This document shows, piece after piece, positions 10,746-20,671 of a stretch of 64,000 bases of DNA; the stretch's first letter is position 1, and each line of letters starts with the position of its first letter. The stretch is from Erpobdella octoculata. Lineage: Eukaryota > Annelida > Clitellata > Hirudinida > Erpobdellidae. Where the stretch lies: NCBI GenBank assembly GCA_963978895.1, contig OZ022244.1:9653585-9717584 (forward strand). The letters are read 5' to 3'. Below the pieces are notes generated by a model that saw only the letters and a program-made list of their open reading frames with translations, did not search any database and was not told the origin of the DNA. The position numbers and the translations under genes are program-made.

Positions 10746-12120
10746 ATTGTATTATCATATAGAAATTTTCTACTACAAGGTGCCACCTGAGATTTGCCAA
10801 AAAAATTTTTTTCAAATATTATGGGAAACCCTAAATTTTATATATATATATATATGTGTGTGTGTATAAGTGCCAAATAAATTTTTAGTTCGTTTTAATT
10901 TGTTGCTTCATTTTCTCACCCATGGGTGGAGCTAAATATTAATAATAAAAATAATCTCCACCTTAGGGCGGATCTGAATATTCAACAACGGCAAGATCTA
11001 CAGGACTACCTATCTATCTATATATAATATAAATATATATATATTTATGGCAAAGGTGAAGAATAGCGTCCTAAATTATTTTCGGTTTCTAATTATTTTT
11101 CTATTATAAAATTAATATAATTAGAAAGATAAATAAATTACCAATTGACTTATCCAATTAATTTCTTAAAATTATAATTAAAAAAGAAGTTAACGCCAGA
11201 AAACCGTCAGGTAGTAGCAAAAAAAAAATAATCTCATAAACAAAAAACTAACTAAAGGTGAAGTGAAGTGAAATAAAATGTAAAAGAAATTGTTTGTGAG
11301 AGTTTTTATAAAATATTTGTAAAGAAATAAATTACTTATTTAAGTGAATTTGAGTTCCGTAGTTTAAAACCAGGTGGCAACATCTTTGCTGAAACTGTGT
11401 TTCTTTAACTGAAAACTACCCAGATTTATCTTTCTCTGAAAAACTGCCCGTACTTAAATAAACTGTCATTTTTTCTGCAAATAATGTTATTCTGTCTGCG
11501 TGATTAATATTTTATCTTGTGATTCTTTGATTTTGTGTTTATTTTGCAAATAACTCTATTTTTGACTACGCTATAAAGAGTTTCTGTTTGATTGCATTAT
11601 TAATAGTTTTTGTTGTGGTTCTCTTGCGCATTTCGTTAATTTTTCAAGATTTTTCAAAAATTAATAAACTGCTTGGATCATTAAATTGGAATTATTGTGA
11701 TTTTAAATATATTGTTGCGATATCACCAAATCGTATACCGGGCTCAATAGAATGGTTTTCAAAGTTTATTGGAAAATAATAAATGAAGCTTTGTTACCGC
11801 TATTTTATACCTTCAAATCTCTTAATAATCTTATTAATCTCTATCAACGGGAAACTGATCTTAAAACCATCGATTTTACATGAATATATTTATTATAACG
11901 AAAAAATAATTAAAAATACCGTATTTAGTATATATATATATATATATATATACTAGCTGACCAAGCAAACATTGTTTTGCCTTATAACTTATTTTGGTTT
12001 TTTTATTAAAAGTTTAATGTTCTGAGTGTCTGTCTGTCTGTAATTCTATTGTCTGTCTGCTGTTTGTCCTTTGTTTTTCCAATATAACTTCTTTAAATAA
12101 TTTTAAAACAATATTCTAAA
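10746..12120. other. AT-rich, no gene seen
   Basis: Contains short (TA)n and (TG)n runs near 10840-10865 and 11020-11045 and a longer TA run at 11930-11952. The ORF at 11588-11779 has no recognisable content. Confidence 0.45.
11954..12010 (-). mobile_element. Helitron-type 3' end, second family
   Basis: Directly after a (TA)n run comes CTAGCTGACCAAGCAAAC followed by ATTGTTTTGCC. Read on the minus strand this is a GGCAAAAC..GTTTGC stem-loop shortly before CTAG|T, the same architecture as the GAGCGG family ends. A related end occurs at 36966-36987. Confidence 0.45.
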
Positions 12121-12172
12121 TAGCCAATGACCTATCCTCAGACCCACAGCTTGTATAATGAGAAATAGATAC

Positions 12173-12208
<36 letters not shown>

Positions 12209-12211
<3 letters not shown>

Positions 12212-13384
12212 CAATGATAGTGATGAAGAAGATGTCGAAGAGTCATCTAACGACAGACTTTCGTGATTGCCTTCGACGAAGAAGCGAAAAACTTCAGTGA
12301 ATTCTAAGCCGAAGTCAGGGACAAGGAAGTGGACTAAGAACGATCTACAGGATTCTTTACGGACAACTTTACGTCGCTTCACCTGCTGGACCACCTGACT
12401 GAGCATGGTTTTGGAGCTACTGGAACTCTGAGAGCGAACCGTACTGACAAGTGTCCATTGATAACGCCAGCAGAAATGAAGAAAAAAGATCGGGGGCATA
12501 TTGGTCATCGCTACGACCAGGCTGGAAAAGTCATCGTCATCTGTTGGCATGACAACAGTCCAGTAACCATTGCATCTAAGGTATGTGGCGTGCAGCCAGT
12601 TGACAAAGCCAAGCGGTGGTCCAGCACTGCCAAGAAAGAAATCTTGGTGACTCAGCCTTCTGCAATCAAAAAACATAACGTCTGTATGGGCGGCTCCGAT
12701 CAGATGGATCAAAATATCAGCAGTTACCATACCAGCATTCAGTCGAAAAAGTGGTGGTGGCCACTTTTCAACTACATGCTGGACGTGTCGATCCAAAATG
12801 CATTTTATTTGTACAAGAGAAGCCCTTCCTACAACCAGCACCGTTTGGACCTTCTCGGATTCACACGTGAGATCGTCGAGGTTTACAGCCAGAGGTTTGC
12901 CCTAAGGCTAAACGATCAGCAGTCGAAAGGCTGGACTACTCAATTTGGCAATTGCAGGGTCTCAAGTGATGTACGTTTAGATCGTTTGGATCATCTGCCA
13001 CTTTACAACGACAAACAAAAGAAATGTGATGTTTGCACACAAAACCGAATTTTGTTTGCCAGAAATTTACCAGTGGCGGTACCCCGGTTGGCCTGTTTTT
13101 TGCACTATCACGCGAAATAACTGTAGAAACAGTTATCTTGAACCATAACAATGTTTTGTATGTAGTTTTATTGATACAGATTATCTTTTTAAGAAAAAAA
13201 TAAAATAAAAAAAATATTAAATGTTTTGCTGTGTGCCGACAATCCTTTATAAAGGATCAATCTTCATAAGAGAAAAAAAAATACTAAACTTTAAAATAAA
13301 AAAAAAATTATTTATCAATAAGACCAATATGAAGAACCCCTCATATCAATATAACATGCAAATTCAAACTTCGGCATATATGGG
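12209..13384 (+). pseudogene. piggyBac transposase, internally deleted, with 3' element end
   Basis: An acidic N-terminus typical of the family (NNDSDEEDVEESSND) begins at 12209, followed by a KKRK basic patch and an early stop. The sequence then jumps to the catalytic core at DNFTSLHLL (position of the second catalytic Asp). This is followed by GTLRANR, GGSDQMDQN (third Asp), SKKWWWPLF and DVSIQNA, and a C-terminal Cys-containing stretch (CDVCTQN). The first catalytic Asp region is missing, so a segment of some 150-250 codons was lost near 12350-12365. The long ORF is 12458-13120. The 3' terminus is convincing: ...CATATATGGG then TTAA at 13385-13388, i.e. a CCC-starting end next to the TTAA target. 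No 5' end was found. Non-functional. Confidence 0.88.
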
Positions 13385-13388
13385 TTAA
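13385..13388. other. TTAA target site of piggyBac
   Basis: TTAA follows the GGG end of the element at 13384, as expected for this superfamily. Confidence 0.7.
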
Positions 13389-13702
13389 TGAGAATAATGA
13401 GTAATGTAATAGTAATGATCATTCTATGTTTATTGTTTATGTTTTGGTTTAGTCTGTTTGATAAACTTATTTTTTCAAATTTGTTACATAGAATTGGAAT
13501 GATTATTTTAGTGTTTCGATATCCGTAATTGACCGTAATAGTAGCTCATCTAAGATATATCTTTATAATCTCGATTATATTCTTGGTTGTATGTGAGTAT
13601 GTGTGTGCCACCTGTAGTGTGCACGATAGTGCACGTCGTCTGCAGCTGGAATTCTAAACTTTCTCAGCTTCTTTCTTGCTATTGCTAACCGGATTCGCCA
13701 TC

Positions 13703-13712
13703 GCCTATAAAT
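13703..13712 (+). promoter_or_regulatory. TATA-box candidate
   Basis: GCCTATAAATAAACCC lies about 70 bases before the ATG at 13778, in a suitable position for a promoter of the BED-finger exon. Confidence 0.4.
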
Positions 13713-13777
13713 AAACCCGTTGGGTTTTTTTCACTTTCTTAATTCTTGCATAGAGGCACTTTCTCCTGTTTGTCATC

Positions 13778-13912
13778 ATGCCGCGTCACCGGGGTAAAAT
13801 CTGGGAGTACTTTGAGGAAGAGACGGTCACGCAGAAAGTCAATAACAAGGATGTAGAAGTAAATCTTGCCAGATGCAAAGACTGCAGGAAACAGTATCAT
13901 TTTAATCTAATC
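13778..13912 (+). pseudogene. BED zinc-finger N-terminus, hAT-type transposase start
   Basis: The reading starts MPRHRGKIWEYFEEETV and reaches ARCKDCRKQY. It matches the beginning of a BED finger: aromatic WEYF, then C-x2-C. The His pair that would complete the finger is absent because the frame runs into AT-rich sequence after about residue 45. Either an intron begins there or the element is truncated. BED fingers of this form typically open hAT-superfamily transposases and bind DNA. A TATA-like box is at 13703. No other hAT domain follows within several kilobases, so this is a remnant or a captured first exon. Confidence 0.6.
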
Positions 13913-15554
13913 TTAGTAATCTCAATCTCAGTAATATGCAATCTATTTCTATCTCCATTGGTTTTTCCACTTTCACAATTTAATTGCCTAAAAATGTCAT
14001 TCTATTGGTGTGCTAGAAGGTTTTCTACTTTTCAATAACTTGAAAAAATAATTTTAATTTTTCTTTTCATCGGCAATTAAAATCATTTAATTAATTTGAT
14101 AAACTACCGCATAATGCGAACTAAATAAATACTTACTATCGGCGGCAGCGTTTTATTTAGAGTCTAAATTTAGACAAATAGATGTACCGAAATTAAACAA
14201 ATGAAACTTATTTCAAGTTTAAAAAAAAATTTAATTTGGTAAATTTTTATAAATTTTGAAATTTTTTACTATTTATATATTTTTTTCAATGAATTCCTTT
14301 AATGTATTTATTAATTCATTCTATGTTATCTCGTTTTATTCTAGACAAAATTTCCACTTCAGTCGAGATCCCGATATCGTATCGTATCGGAATCGCCTCG
14401 TTATTGATCGAGGCGTCTCGTATAATTCGAGACAAATTTCAGAAATCGTATCGTATCGCTCCAAAAAAATAACGGGACGCAGAAGCTTAGTTTTATTACA
14501 ACAGTTATTACATGGTCATAATCTTCGCCAGAGGAAACATGATTTTGTACTCCCTTCCCTGCAACGTCACTCTGCTAGTTTTGCTTGTAACTTTATTATT
14601 AGAATGCTCTTCTATGACTCTTACTAACCTAACTTCTTTCTACTCTATTAGCTTATTCAGTAACATTATTCTATTATTATTGTCTAAAATTAACTACTGC
14701 CAGTCATTATAATTAGCGGAATATTGAACGTTCGTTATAGACTTCCTTTTAATTTCTTGTTTTTTTTTGCTTATTTTTTTATGATTTCCTACGTTCTATC
14801 AGGTTTTTTCTTAAAACACGAATAAATAAATAAATAATGTGTCCGGATGAGCTCTGATGTCTTCTTGCAGGCACCGGCAGTTTTGTTTACATTCGGTGGG
14901 CGCTGACAATTTCTTTACATACAGCTCGTAACATAGATATATATTATCAAATTTACGAAATATACAAAAGGGCAATTAATATCTCGTCGAAGAGTTGTTT
15001 GTTTGTTAGAAAATGATGGTCATTAAAATGTCCATCGTGTCCTGTGGTCCGAATGAAACCTGTGGTCACTACACATCTCTATTTTCAATTCATATCTAAT
15101 GCTCCTTCATTAATTGTCATGCTTTGTGTCATGCTTGCTCTCCCGTTTCTGCTAATTTTTTCTTTTCCACTCTTTCATAACTTATTTTAGCCCATAAAAC
15201 GTAAAATAGATTTGCTAAAAGTTGCCTGAAGCCTTCAAGCGTTGTTACGTAAACAAAATTTGAATTTTCTTACGCAATTACCTACGATGGTCGTACATAG
15301 GAACTTTTGGCCTGGAAAGTTAAGAAGGGGAAAAAGTTAACAAGGTTTGGACTCCTCCGATCCCCCGGCTCAGGGGGCTAAAAAACCTTCTGGACCAAAA
15401 GTGCCTATACATGATCATTGCATAAGTTTTTGAAGCACTGTTTACAGTTGCGTAACAGGCATAACTTGCTAATGGACTTCTTAATATTAAGAAGTCCATG
15501 ACTTGCTTCCCAGTCTTGCATAATGTGACCGATTGCGCGTTATTGCAAATTATT
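13913..15554. other. AT-rich, no gene; short palindromic block at 14360-14470
   Basis: The block has paired words TCGTATCGTATCGG and CGTATCGTATCGC and an internal CGAGGCGTCTCG palindrome, so it may be a degraded MITE. A short inverted repeat (CTTCTTAATATTAAGAAG) sits at 15478-15495. No supported coding region. Confidence 0.4.
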
Positions 15555-15722
15555 AAGATGGGGTGGGAAAGCGACCGGAATCGGGAAAGTGACCGGGAGT
15601 GGGAAATCAAGCGGGAACGGGAAAGCGACCGGGAGCGGGAGAGAAAACGGGGAATTAAACGGGAGCTAGAGAAAAACGATAAAAAACTCTAAAAACCCCC
15701 GAGCAATGCCTGGTAACCCCGC
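15555..15722 (+). mobile_element. Helitron-type element, GAGCGG family, 3' part
   Basis: Repeats of GCGGGAACGGGAAAGCGACC lead to CTCTAAAAACCCCCGAGC and then GCCTGGTAACCCCGCTAG|T. The 3' hairpin is partly decayed. It abuts a (TA)24-like tract. Confidence 0.65.
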
Positions 15723-15724
15723 TA

Positions 15725-15773
<49 letters not shown>
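15723..15773. repeat. (TA)n microsatellite
   Basis: Uninterrupted TA between the CTAG end of one element and the terminus of the next. Confidence 0.95.
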
Positions 15774-15776
<3 letters not shown>

Positions 15777-15949
15777 CCTGCTCGCTCACCCGCTCCGCTC
15801 CGCTCCGCTCATTTTGCGATGGATTTCAAATTTTTTTTTTATATTTGATTCCCCTTGACTCTCAAGGTTGTGTGAAAATTTCATTACGATCGGATGAATG
15901 GTGTAGCAATGCATAAAGAATATATATACATACATACATAAAAACATTC

Positions 15950-15955
<6 letters not shown>
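15774..15955 (-). mobile_element. Helitron-type element, GAGCGG family, 5' part, inverted
   Basis: Reads GCTCGCTCACCCGCTCCGC, CATTTTGCGATGG, then CTCAAGGTTGTGTGAAAATT, ACGATCGGATGAATGG, GCAATGCATAAAG and (CATA)n. The same block, well preserved, is at 48715-48893 and, in the other orientation, at 39830-39990 and 44640-44800. Confidence 0.65.
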
Positions 15956-15992
<37 letters not shown>

Positions 15993-16109
15993 CATTTCCC
16001 GTTCCCGGTGGCTTTTCCGTTTTTAATATATATATATATATAAATAAATGTACGCATATATATTATATATATATATATCCCGCTCCCGATCGCTTTTTGT
16101 GCTAGGGGT

Positions 16110-16260
16110 GCATGATATGTATAACCGCATATAACGCTCTAGGGGTGCGTTGTATGTAAAACCGCATTTAACGCGCAAACGCATATAAAGCACTTAAGGA
16201 GAAAACTGTATGTAAAAACGCATATAACGTGCTCGTTATATGCGAAAAAATATGGTAGTT
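16110..16260. mobile_element. MITE-like element fragment
   Basis: Several near-repeats of GTATGTAAAACCGCATATAACG end in TTATATGCGAAAAAATATGG. The repeated CGCATATAACG core and AT-rich end suggest a small non-autonomous DNA element. A clear opposite end is not present. Confidence 0.4.
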
Positions 16261-16336
16261 TAGATCACGCCCTTGGATTTAGATGGCTGCTTGATTTGCT
16301 GTCACGGTTGGGATTTTAAATTTCATATGATTAAGT

Positions 16337-17313
16337 TAAACTTTTTAAACAATCAGTGGTTCAGAATGACTCCCCTGATACTCCTCAGTCTTTTCCTCAA
16401 TGTTTTACGCAATGGTCTGGTGATAATATTGACCACAACGTTATCACTTTAGATGGAAGTGGTACCTTTCACGGTATGGGCATCATATCAATGTCTACGC
16501 CGTGTAATCGATTAGGGTCAGGACACTTTGCTGAATCAGCTGTACCTCGATTGTCACGCCTAAAATCCAGTTGTGTTGTGAAAAACTGAGGTATTCCTAT
16601 ATTGGGATACACATTCCCCGACAAGTCATTATTATCATTGATGTCTTTCAAGCCCATCTCTCACTTAAATTTTCCTTCTGTGTTGCCTCCTTCTTTAAAC
16701 TTAGAACTTGCCTGGAAAATTGGTATCTTGTGCTTAGATGAAGATCAGCAAAGGCCAAATTGGTACGGCTTTATGGAACATGCTTGTAAACCTGACGGAT
16801 ATTTCAGATCATCATCAGACATAAGGATGCTTCCGATTATTGATTTTTTCCACGTTAACTTTCATAGAACGCCAGGCTCAAAAGCTCAACATTCTAACGG
16901 CTTGTGTGACTTTCGACCAGCCGCTGTGGTTAAAGGCTGTTGATATTGTGTATTCATCCAAACTGAACATAGTATGTCGTCTAGGTGGGGGGTTTCATGT
17001 CTTGATGAATTATTTGGGCAGCATTGGTCATGTCATGGCTGGCTCAGGTTTGACAAAAGCGCTGCAGTGCTGTTATGGACCCATAGCCATAACTCACATG
17101 AAGACAGTGGCTAGAGCACTACGCGGCCACTTTTTAGCAGAGTCAGCTTTGTTTGCTTTGCTTTTGGAATCAATATTGAAAATGGAGTTTTTGACTACTT
17201 CTGATATTGATGATCTGAGGAATCTCTACAAAGGACACAGGGCAAGAAATAAAGAAATTGTTATTTTTAGGTGTTTTTGTTTTTCTGTTTGTTTTTTTTT
17301 TATTGTATGTTGA
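16337..17313 (+). pseudogene. Fragment of a multicopy, probably transposon-derived protein family
   Basis: Open frames 16356-16589, 16602-16943 and 16840-17313 are pieces of one protein split by one stop (after SSCVVKN) and one frameshift (about 16850). Distinctive strings are NIDHNVITLDGSGTFHGMG, CVTFDQPLWLKAVDI, VCRLGGGFHVLM and GSIGHVMAGSGL. I recognise these as a repeated, unnamed family in invertebrate genomes. Its biochemical role is unknown to me. An 83-bp piece (17038-17120) recurs exactly, inverted, at 19080-19162 inside a LINE. The frame ends in AT-rich sequence. Inactive as it stands. Confidence 0.6.
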
Positions 17314-18239
17314 AATTGGAAATTATTTATGGATTTATATGTATGCTTTTTAGTATGTGTATATTAAATAGTATGTAACAAGCAATTTTCATAATAATCT
17401 TATTTTTTCTGCACATTTAGTCAAAAACGGCATATTAAGTAGTTTATTTGTATCCGTATATAATGTTGCGAGACAAATTTTAACTTATGTATATTTTGCA
17501 TTAGGTAGTTTTCATCTATAGATTGAGTTATTTTTATTTAAATGGATTTTAAGGGCTGATATATTGTATATTTTAGGAAAAAACAGCTCCATAAATCAGT
17601 TTATTTTATTTGTATTTTTTTTAATTGATAATTTTTAATGTTTGTATATCATGCAATAAGTAACAATAAAGCATTCAGCTTAAACGCCTTAAACTTTAGT
17701 CATTTTCATTTAATTGGATTAAAAGAGCTGGCATATTCAATTATTTTACTGATTTTAAGGCCGATTTTGAAAATCGTCTGTAATTTTTTTATACGATGAG
17801 TTGGAAGGGTGGATTTTTAACTAATTGTTGCTAACACATATACCTACAAAACAAAATATCTAACTGCTTTGCTTCCAATTATGCCAGCTTTTTTTAATTC
17901 TCTTGGACTACAAATACTGGACACAGATATATGTGAAAATACAACTTAAAAAAATATTTGAAACTAATAATCAACAACAAAATTATATAAGATGAAACTT
18001 TGAGAAATTAAATGATTTACCTCTGTATTGCATCGGCGATTCGATTATTTTTCGAAGCCGGAAGAATTCTTAGAAAACGATCAAACACCGGACACCGATA
18101 TATGTGAAAATACAACTTAATTAGGTGAAAAATATTTGAAACTAATAAACAACAAAAAATATTTATTAAAATAAATACAGTAAAGCTGTAGATAAGTGTA
18201 ATTTATATACATATTTGCATTATTTTCAATATTTTCTTC
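17314..18239. other. AT-rich; one dispersed direct repeat
   Basis: About 75 bp at 17917-17990 (GGACACAGATATATGTGAAA..) recurs at 18086-18160 with small differences, spaced about 170 bp. No coding sequence. Confidence 0.5.
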
Positions 18240-18428
18240 CTATTCATCTGGGTTTTCTTCTTCTTTCACTGACGTCGATTCATTTATGGACAAACTTAAC
18301 TTGACGATTTCATCGATATTAAATATTTTGGTTCTTTTTAAGACGTCTAGGTTTCGGCTTTTTTCTAAAAAAGCTCCTTGGTTTGATTGTGCTTTCTTTA
18401 AGCAATCAGCCAATAAAACTAAGCGAGC
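18240..18428 (-). CDS. Possible terminal exon, acidic tail
   Basis: A minus-strand frame of about 62 codons, open from 18428 to the stop at 18240, ends VKEEENPDE. It contains LADCLKKAQSNQGAFLEKS. The composition is protein-like in a region that is otherwise AT-rich filler. No start codon or other exon was identified and I do not recognise the family. Confidence 0.2.
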   Translation of the reverse strand, partial: ARLVLLADCLKKAQSNQGAFLEKSRNLDVLKRTKIFNIDEIVKLSLSINESTSVKEEENPDE

Positions 18429-18599
18429 TTATCGTTCTAATCTCTCTAAAGCTTCTTGATATGAGTGGCAATACCATCTCAACAATACCATAAGCTACTT
18501 TTTGATAAGCAATCTTCTTGTTTTAAGAAAATCTATTGTTCTTGCTTCAAATTCTAGAAATAGGTGGTCTCTTCTGTCTAAACTCCTCAATAAAAAATC

Positions 18600-18960
18600 C
18601 CCTCCCTCCCAGCAAACACACCCGCAAGGGACACGCGCAGGATAGAGCCGGAGAACCCAGCGGGTTCAGCACAGGGAACCCGCGGGATTCCGCCAGGTTT
18701 TGTCCGCGGGATTTACACGGGATCCCCAGATCATTAGCATGGAATCAACAAAAGATACCCAGTTAAATCCCGCATCATTAAGCATGGAATCAACACGGGA
18801 TACCCAGCTAAATCCCGCATCATTAAGCATGGGATCAGCACGGGATACCCAGCTATATCTCGGCATCATTAATTACGGGACACGCACACACACACACCGC
18901 TGTGCGTCATTGTCAGGCTGGTTAATAAAGATTTACTTACTTACTTACTTACTTACACAT
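18600..18960. repeat. 45-bp tandem repeat and (ACTT)n tail
   Basis: A G+C-richer block. Roughly three 45-bp units at 18735-18870 carry ATCATTAAGCATGGAATCA and ACACGGGATACCCAGCTAAA. They are followed by (AC)n and an ACTT tetranucleotide run at 18935-18957. It looks like the end of a small repeat element. Confidence 0.6.
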
Positions 18961-18989
18961 CTAGATCTCCATGCAATCTGTAAACGGTT

Positions 18990-19535
18990 GTAGAGCAGCT
19001 TTGCACGCCTGGACATCTCTTGTATAACAAATATGGAATGCCGTTGGGACCTCGGGCAGATTTTTTCTTCGTTTTTTTAAGTGCTCTAGCCACTGTCTTC
19101 ATGTGAGTTATGGCTATGGGTCCATAACAGCACTGCAGCGCTTTTGTCAAACCTGAGCCAGCTGAGATCTTTATCTCTCCACCGTCGAAACTTTCGGCAA
19201 CTTTACTTCGGGAAAATCGGTTCTTTCCGCAGCTACGAACCGTCAAGAGGATCCTTGAACGCCAAACGGAAGTGATCATTCAGTTCTTGTTTTGTCGCTC
19301 GAAGAGTGCCAGATTTTCGTGGAGCCAGCAAACATTTTCCGAAGCAAAATGGATTTTTCATGAATTTGCATCTGGCTTTTTTTTGCTCACTTTCCTTTTT
19401 CCGGAGTCTTTTTGCACCCCTGAGAGCCCGGAGCCGATTTTTTAAATCCCGCCACAGTTCAGACAGACCAACTTTTTCGACCTCCTCTGCATTCTCTATT
19501 GTCGTCTGAGTTTCTTTCTCTCCTTGTTTAATTTT
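18990..19535 (-). pseudogene. R2/NeSL-like LINE fragment carrying a foreign 83-bp patch
   Basis: The minus strand from about 19490 downward gives LRALRGAKRLRKKESEQKKA, then FGKCLLAPRKSGTLRATKQE and AFKDPLD. These are homologous to the plus-strand LINE at 20047 (FGKSLLDPPKSGTLQVSKEQ). It then reads SARGPNGIPYLLYKRCPGV, the start of the reverse-transcriptase domain. Between the two blocks, exactly where the related copy has the segment before RSAPGPNG, lie 83 bp identical to 17038-17120. At least two in-frame stops are present (near 19237-19250 and 19205-19215). It is a dead fragment, about 2 kb from the donor of the patch. The clade call rests on PGPNG..PYLLYK resemblance only. Confidence 0.7.
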
Positions 19536-19600
19536 TCAATTTCTCTCTGCCGTCTGGATACCGCTCCATGCGTGTGAACCGGGTTTTTCTGGACCACATC

Positions 19601-19720
19601 TTTCCAAGATGTCTCCAGTCTTTCCAAGATGTCTTCGATCTTTCCAAGATGTCTCCGGTCTTTCCAAAATGTCTCCGGTCTTTCCAAGATGTCTCCGGTC
19701 TTTCCAAGATGTCTCCGGTC
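19601..19720. repeat. 20-bp tandem repeat
   Basis: Six units of TTTCCAAGATGTCTCCGGTC with few substitutions, continuing in degraded form to about 19780. Because 20 is not a multiple of 3, all three frames are used in turn and each gives a 20-residue peptide repeat. These ORFs are by-products. Confidence 0.92.
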
Positions 19721-19872
19721 TTTCCCGGTGCCACTCAGTCTTCCCCGAGCGCCCCTCAGTCTTTCCTGAGTGTCCGATGGCTAATGCCCATGAAATGTAT
19801 GTGAAAACTCTTCTTCGAGCAAGTTCGTCAGAGGTCTTCAGAGAAAGACCCTCCCAGGGTTTCGGCCCTTTT

Positions 19873-20046
19873 CGTACGTACGTACGTACATACATACATA
19901 CATACATACATACATACATACATACATACATACATACATACATACATACATACATACATACATACATACATACATACATACATACATACATACATACATA
20001 CATACATACATACATACATACATACATACATACATACATACATACA
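19873..20046. repeat. (TACA)n microsatellite
   Basis: Starts as GTAC repeats and becomes about 40 uninterrupted TACA units. It separates two LINE fragments lying in opposite orientation. Confidence 0.97.
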
Positions 20047-20671
20047 ACGATTGAGTGCACTCTTGCGAGCAGAACGTTTGCGAGTAAAGAAAAAAGAACA
20101 AAGGAAGGCAAGATTCCAGTTTGTCAGAGATCCATTCCGTTATGGTAAAAGCTTGCTCGATCCACCAAAGTCAGGTACTCTGCAAGTCAGTAAAGAGCAG
20201 CTTGATCATCACTTCCAAGCTGCTTTCATTGACCCCTTGGGCGACAAAGAACTAGCTGAAAGATCAGATCTTCCCGAAATTCCTCTTCCAAAGGCTGCTT
20301 TCAACGAGGGAGTAATTTCAATTTTTGACATATCCCAATTCCTCCGAAAACCAAGAAAAAGATCTGCTCCAGGACCAAATGGTGTACCATACCTGGTGTA
20401 TAAAAAATGTCCGGGTGTGTTGAAAGTTTTACACTCATTGCTCAAGTCTGCTTGGACGTCCGGGTCTGTTGATAAAGAGTGGCAAAAAGCTGAAGGCATT
20501 TTTATACCAAAGGAGAAAGTTTCAGTCGACATCAGTCAGTTCAGACCAATTTCTCTTCTTAATGTTGAAGGAAAAATATTTTTTGCTGTGCTTGCCAAGA
20601 GGTTGACAAGCTATCTAACACAAAACGACTACATAGACAAGTCAATTCAGAAAGGAGGAATCCCTGGTGTT
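20047..20671 (+). pseudogene. R2/NeSL-like LINE ORF fragment (pre-RT and RT palm start)
   Basis: An open frame of about 208 codons. The first 90 residues are basic (RAERLRVKKKEQRKARFQF) and belong to the region before the polymerase. Then come RSAPGPNGVPYLVYKKCPG, EWQKAEGIFIPKE, FRPISLLNVEGKIFF and the beginning of QKGGIPG, motifs of the first reverse-transcriptase blocks. The frame breaks there and the catalytic YxDD block is missing, because another LINE follows from 20672. A related fragment lies inverted at 18990-19535. A full-length ORF would be over 1000 residues. Not active. Confidence 0.8.

Noticed and set aside
12116..12841. 241-codon minus-strand ORF over the piggyBac region
   Set aside because: Antisense shadow of the transposase; it ends in a TA-run artefact.
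19536..20148. ORFs of about 180-190 codons with MYVC and SKMSPVF repeats
   Set aside because: Read-through of (TACA)n and the 20-bp tandem repeat; both strands are open for the same reason.
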